Positions 62,471 to 64,000 of a DNA stretch of 64,000 nt are shown in pieces. Origin of the DNA: Nostoc sp. UHCC 0926 (GTDB taxonomy: Bacteria; Cyanobacteriota; Cyanobacteriia; Cyanobacteriales; Nostocaceae); assembly GCF_028623165.1 (NCBI RefSeq), contig NZ_CP117768.1, forward strand, positions 5,894,001 to 5,958,000, written 5' to 3'. The position numbers were made by a program, and so were the translations under genes. Below the pieces are notes generated by a model, which was not told the DNA's origin, made no database searches, and saw nothing but the letters and a program-made list of their open reading frames with translations. Position 1 is the first letter of the stretch. Each line of letters begins with the position of its first letter.

Positions 62471-64000
62471 ATGCAAGAAGGAAGCTTTATTTGGAGTCAT
62501 CTAGAAAAACAGCATCGCACGGTTGGCAAATGGATTGATTGGGTATGGCTAATAGTATTGCTGTTGGCAGCAGTGTTACTATTTAGCATCAATCTGGGAG
62601 GATTGCCGCTGCGAGATTGGGATGAAGGGACTGTGGCACAGGTTGCTCGTGAAATTTGGCACGCTCCAGCAGGTTCAATGCGTTGGCTTTACCCAACGCT
62701 AGGAGGCGAACCATACTATAACAAGCCGCCTTTGATGCATTTGCTAATAGCTTGGGCTTATTCTCTAGGAGGCGAAAATGAGTTGACAACGCGCCTACCT
62801 GGAGCAATTTTAACAGCGACATCTGTACCTTTACTGTATTGCATTGCTCGAGAGATATTTCGCCAACGTTGGGCAGCGATTTATAGCGCCTTAATTTATC
62901 TAACAATGTTACCTGTGGTGCGTCATGGGCGGTTGGCAATGTTGGATGGGGCGATGGTAAGTTTTTTGATGGTGATGATGTTGTGCGTGTTGCGATCGCG
63001 CCGAGATTTACGTTATTGCCTTGGTGTTGGTATTAGTTTTGGGTTGATTTGCCTGACTCAAGGACTGCTAGGCATATTGCTAGGTGCGATCGCGATCGTA
63101 TTTCTGTTTTGGGATACGCCACGACTACTCACCTGTTACTATCTGTGGATAGCAATCTTAATTGGTATTCTGCCTGTAGCTGGTTGGTATAGTGCCCAAC
63201 TAATTCACTATGGTTACACTTTTGCTCAAATTGGCCTTGCAAACCCATCACTAGACCGAATTGGCTCTGTTGTAGAGGGGGATTCTGAACCACCTTGGTA
63301 CTATGTTATTGAACTTCTCAAGTACACATGGCCGTGGTTATTATTCTTACCACAAACTGTCCGCTTAACCTGGGAAAATCGTAACCTTAGCTGGGCAAAA
63401 CTAGTAATGGCGTGGAGTGGTGTTTATCTGTTGGTAATTTCTTTCATGATTACCAAAGTTCCCTGGTATCTATTCCCGATTTACCCTAGTTTAGCCTTAG
63501 CTTTTGGTATCCAGTTATCAGAGACAGAAAATTCGCCTTTACTCTCATCCTATCCCCGTGCTTGGGTTGCTGGTTTGGCGATCCTTGCTGTAGTCGCTTC
63601 TGCTGGTAGCATTTATTTCAGTTGGGGTACAACCCCGAAAACAGACTTACAACTGATTTTTGCCGCAGTAGCTTTAACTATGACTTTAGCAGCTATTTTG
63701 GCAGAGCGAGGCGACGGGCAATTTCTGAAGATTTTGTTTTGGGGAAGTTATATTTCACTGCTGCTGTTAATGAAATCTAACTACTGGGTTTGGGAATTAT
63801 CTGAAGCCTATCCAGTTAAACCAGTCGCCGCCATGATCGTGCGGGCAAATCCAGCTACGAGGAAGATTTACACATCTTTTCCCTACCATCGTCCCTCGTT
63901 GGATTATTATAGCGATCGCACCATCATTCCCGCTTCTGTTGGCGAACTGGAATATTATTGGCACTACAACGGCCAACCCTATTTCCTGCTTCATGCATCT
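62471..64000 (+). CDS. Family 39-type membrane glycosyltransferase (5' part)
   Basis: 510 codons, open to the right window edge. The protein belongs to the ArnT/PMT-like GT-C group: polyprenyl-phosphate-sugar-using enzymes in the membrane. N-terminal helix, then the first loop LRDWDEGTVAQVAREIWHAP with the acidic DE pair, YYNKPPLMHLLIAWAYSLGG, TTRLPGAILTATSVPLLYCI, and further helices. The ATG at 62471 has a purine-poor leader. The C-terminal part is missing from the window. Substrate unknown. Confidence 0.85.
   Translation, partial: MQEGSFIWSHLEKQHRTVGKWIDWVWLIVLLLAAVLLFSINLGGLPLRDWDEGTVAQVAREIWHAPAGSMRWLYPTLGGEPYYNKPPLMHLLIAWAYSLGGENELTTRLPGAILTATSVPLLYCIAREIFRQRWAAIYSALIYLTMLPVVRHGRLAMLDGAMVSFLMVMMLCVLRSRRDLRYCLGVGISFGLICLTQGLLGILLGAIAIVFLFWDTPRLLTCYYLWIAILIGILPVAGWYSAQLIHYGYTFAQIGLANPSLDRIGSVVEGDSEPPWYYVIELLKYTWPWLLFLPQTVRLTWENRNLSWAKLVMAWSGVYLLVISFMITKVPWYLFPIYPSLALAFGIQLSETENSPLLSSYPRAWVAGLAILAVVASAGSIYFSWGTTPKTDLQLIFAAVALTMTLAAILAERGDGQFLKILFWGSYISLLLLMKSNYWVWELSEAYPVKPVAAMIVRANPATRKIYTSFPYHRPSLDYYSDRTIIPASVGELEYYWHYNGQPYFLLHAS

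Overview
The window is chromosomal DNA of a filamentous cyanobacterium of the Nostoc/Anabaena type. This rests on very frequent GCGATCGC (HIP1) octamers, the fused panC-cmk gene, a cobG-cobH-cobI cobalamin cluster, a cyanophycinase-type peptidase, a XisF-like recombinase, and many short dispersed repeats of the kind typical of Nostoc. No rRNA, tRNA or CRISPR array was recognised. Both window edges cut genes: lepA on the left and a family 39-type glycosyltransferase on the right.

Layout. 1-12 kb: lepA (3' part), a family 4 glycosyltransferase, an S51 (cyanophycinase-like) peptidase, an SDR, an aldo/keto reductase, a cysteine desulfurase paired with a PD-(D/E)XK nuclease-like gene, a PrxQ/Bcp peroxiredoxin and a membrane Ser/Thr kinase. 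12-17 kb: a photolyase/cryptochrome split into two separate genes (FAD domain, then alpha/beta domain) around a 21-bp tandem array, followed by a cobalamin riboswitch and cobG, cobH, cobI. 17-31 kb: a PHP phosphoesterase, a GC-rich PurM-like gene, sodB, panC-cmk, rlpA, glsA, a GNAT acetyltransferase gene broken by two mobile repeats, a DUF1838 gene, a trpF remnant next to a 42-bp tandem array, and an AbrB-family membrane protein. 32-35 kb: a small GC-rich, probably acquired group (zinc-type quinone oxidoreductase, aldo/keto reductase) with SDR and DsbA remnants. 35-46 kb: an S9 peptidase, a DUF3598 gene, a Lin0512-family gene, a cNMP-binding protein, then a segment with a multicopper oxidase and a TnpB element that lies between two direct repeats, then ileS. 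46-64 kb: a histidine-decarboxylase-like enzyme, a permease-PAS-GGDEF-EAL fusion, a ParA ATPase, a deoxyhypusine-synthase-like protein, a PAS/GAF adenylate cyclase, GFA and VOC proteins, a XisF-like recombinase, an unknown membrane protein with a decayed copy of its N-terminus, and the glycosyltransferase.

How parts work together. cobG/H/I catalyse steps of corrin-ring synthesis and sit behind a cobalamin riboswitch, so end-product control is likely. Signalling proteins are prominent (kinase, adenylate cyclase, GGDEF-EAL fusion, cNMP-binding protein). Oxidative-stress functions recur (SodB, PrxQ, oxidoreductases).

The most distinctive feature is repeat traffic. At least six inverted-repeat (MITE-like) elements are present, some in several copies and some inside genes (GNAT, cobG). 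There are also five short tandem arrays with 20-, 21- or 42-bp units, two of which share the same palindromic core although they lie 24 kb apart.
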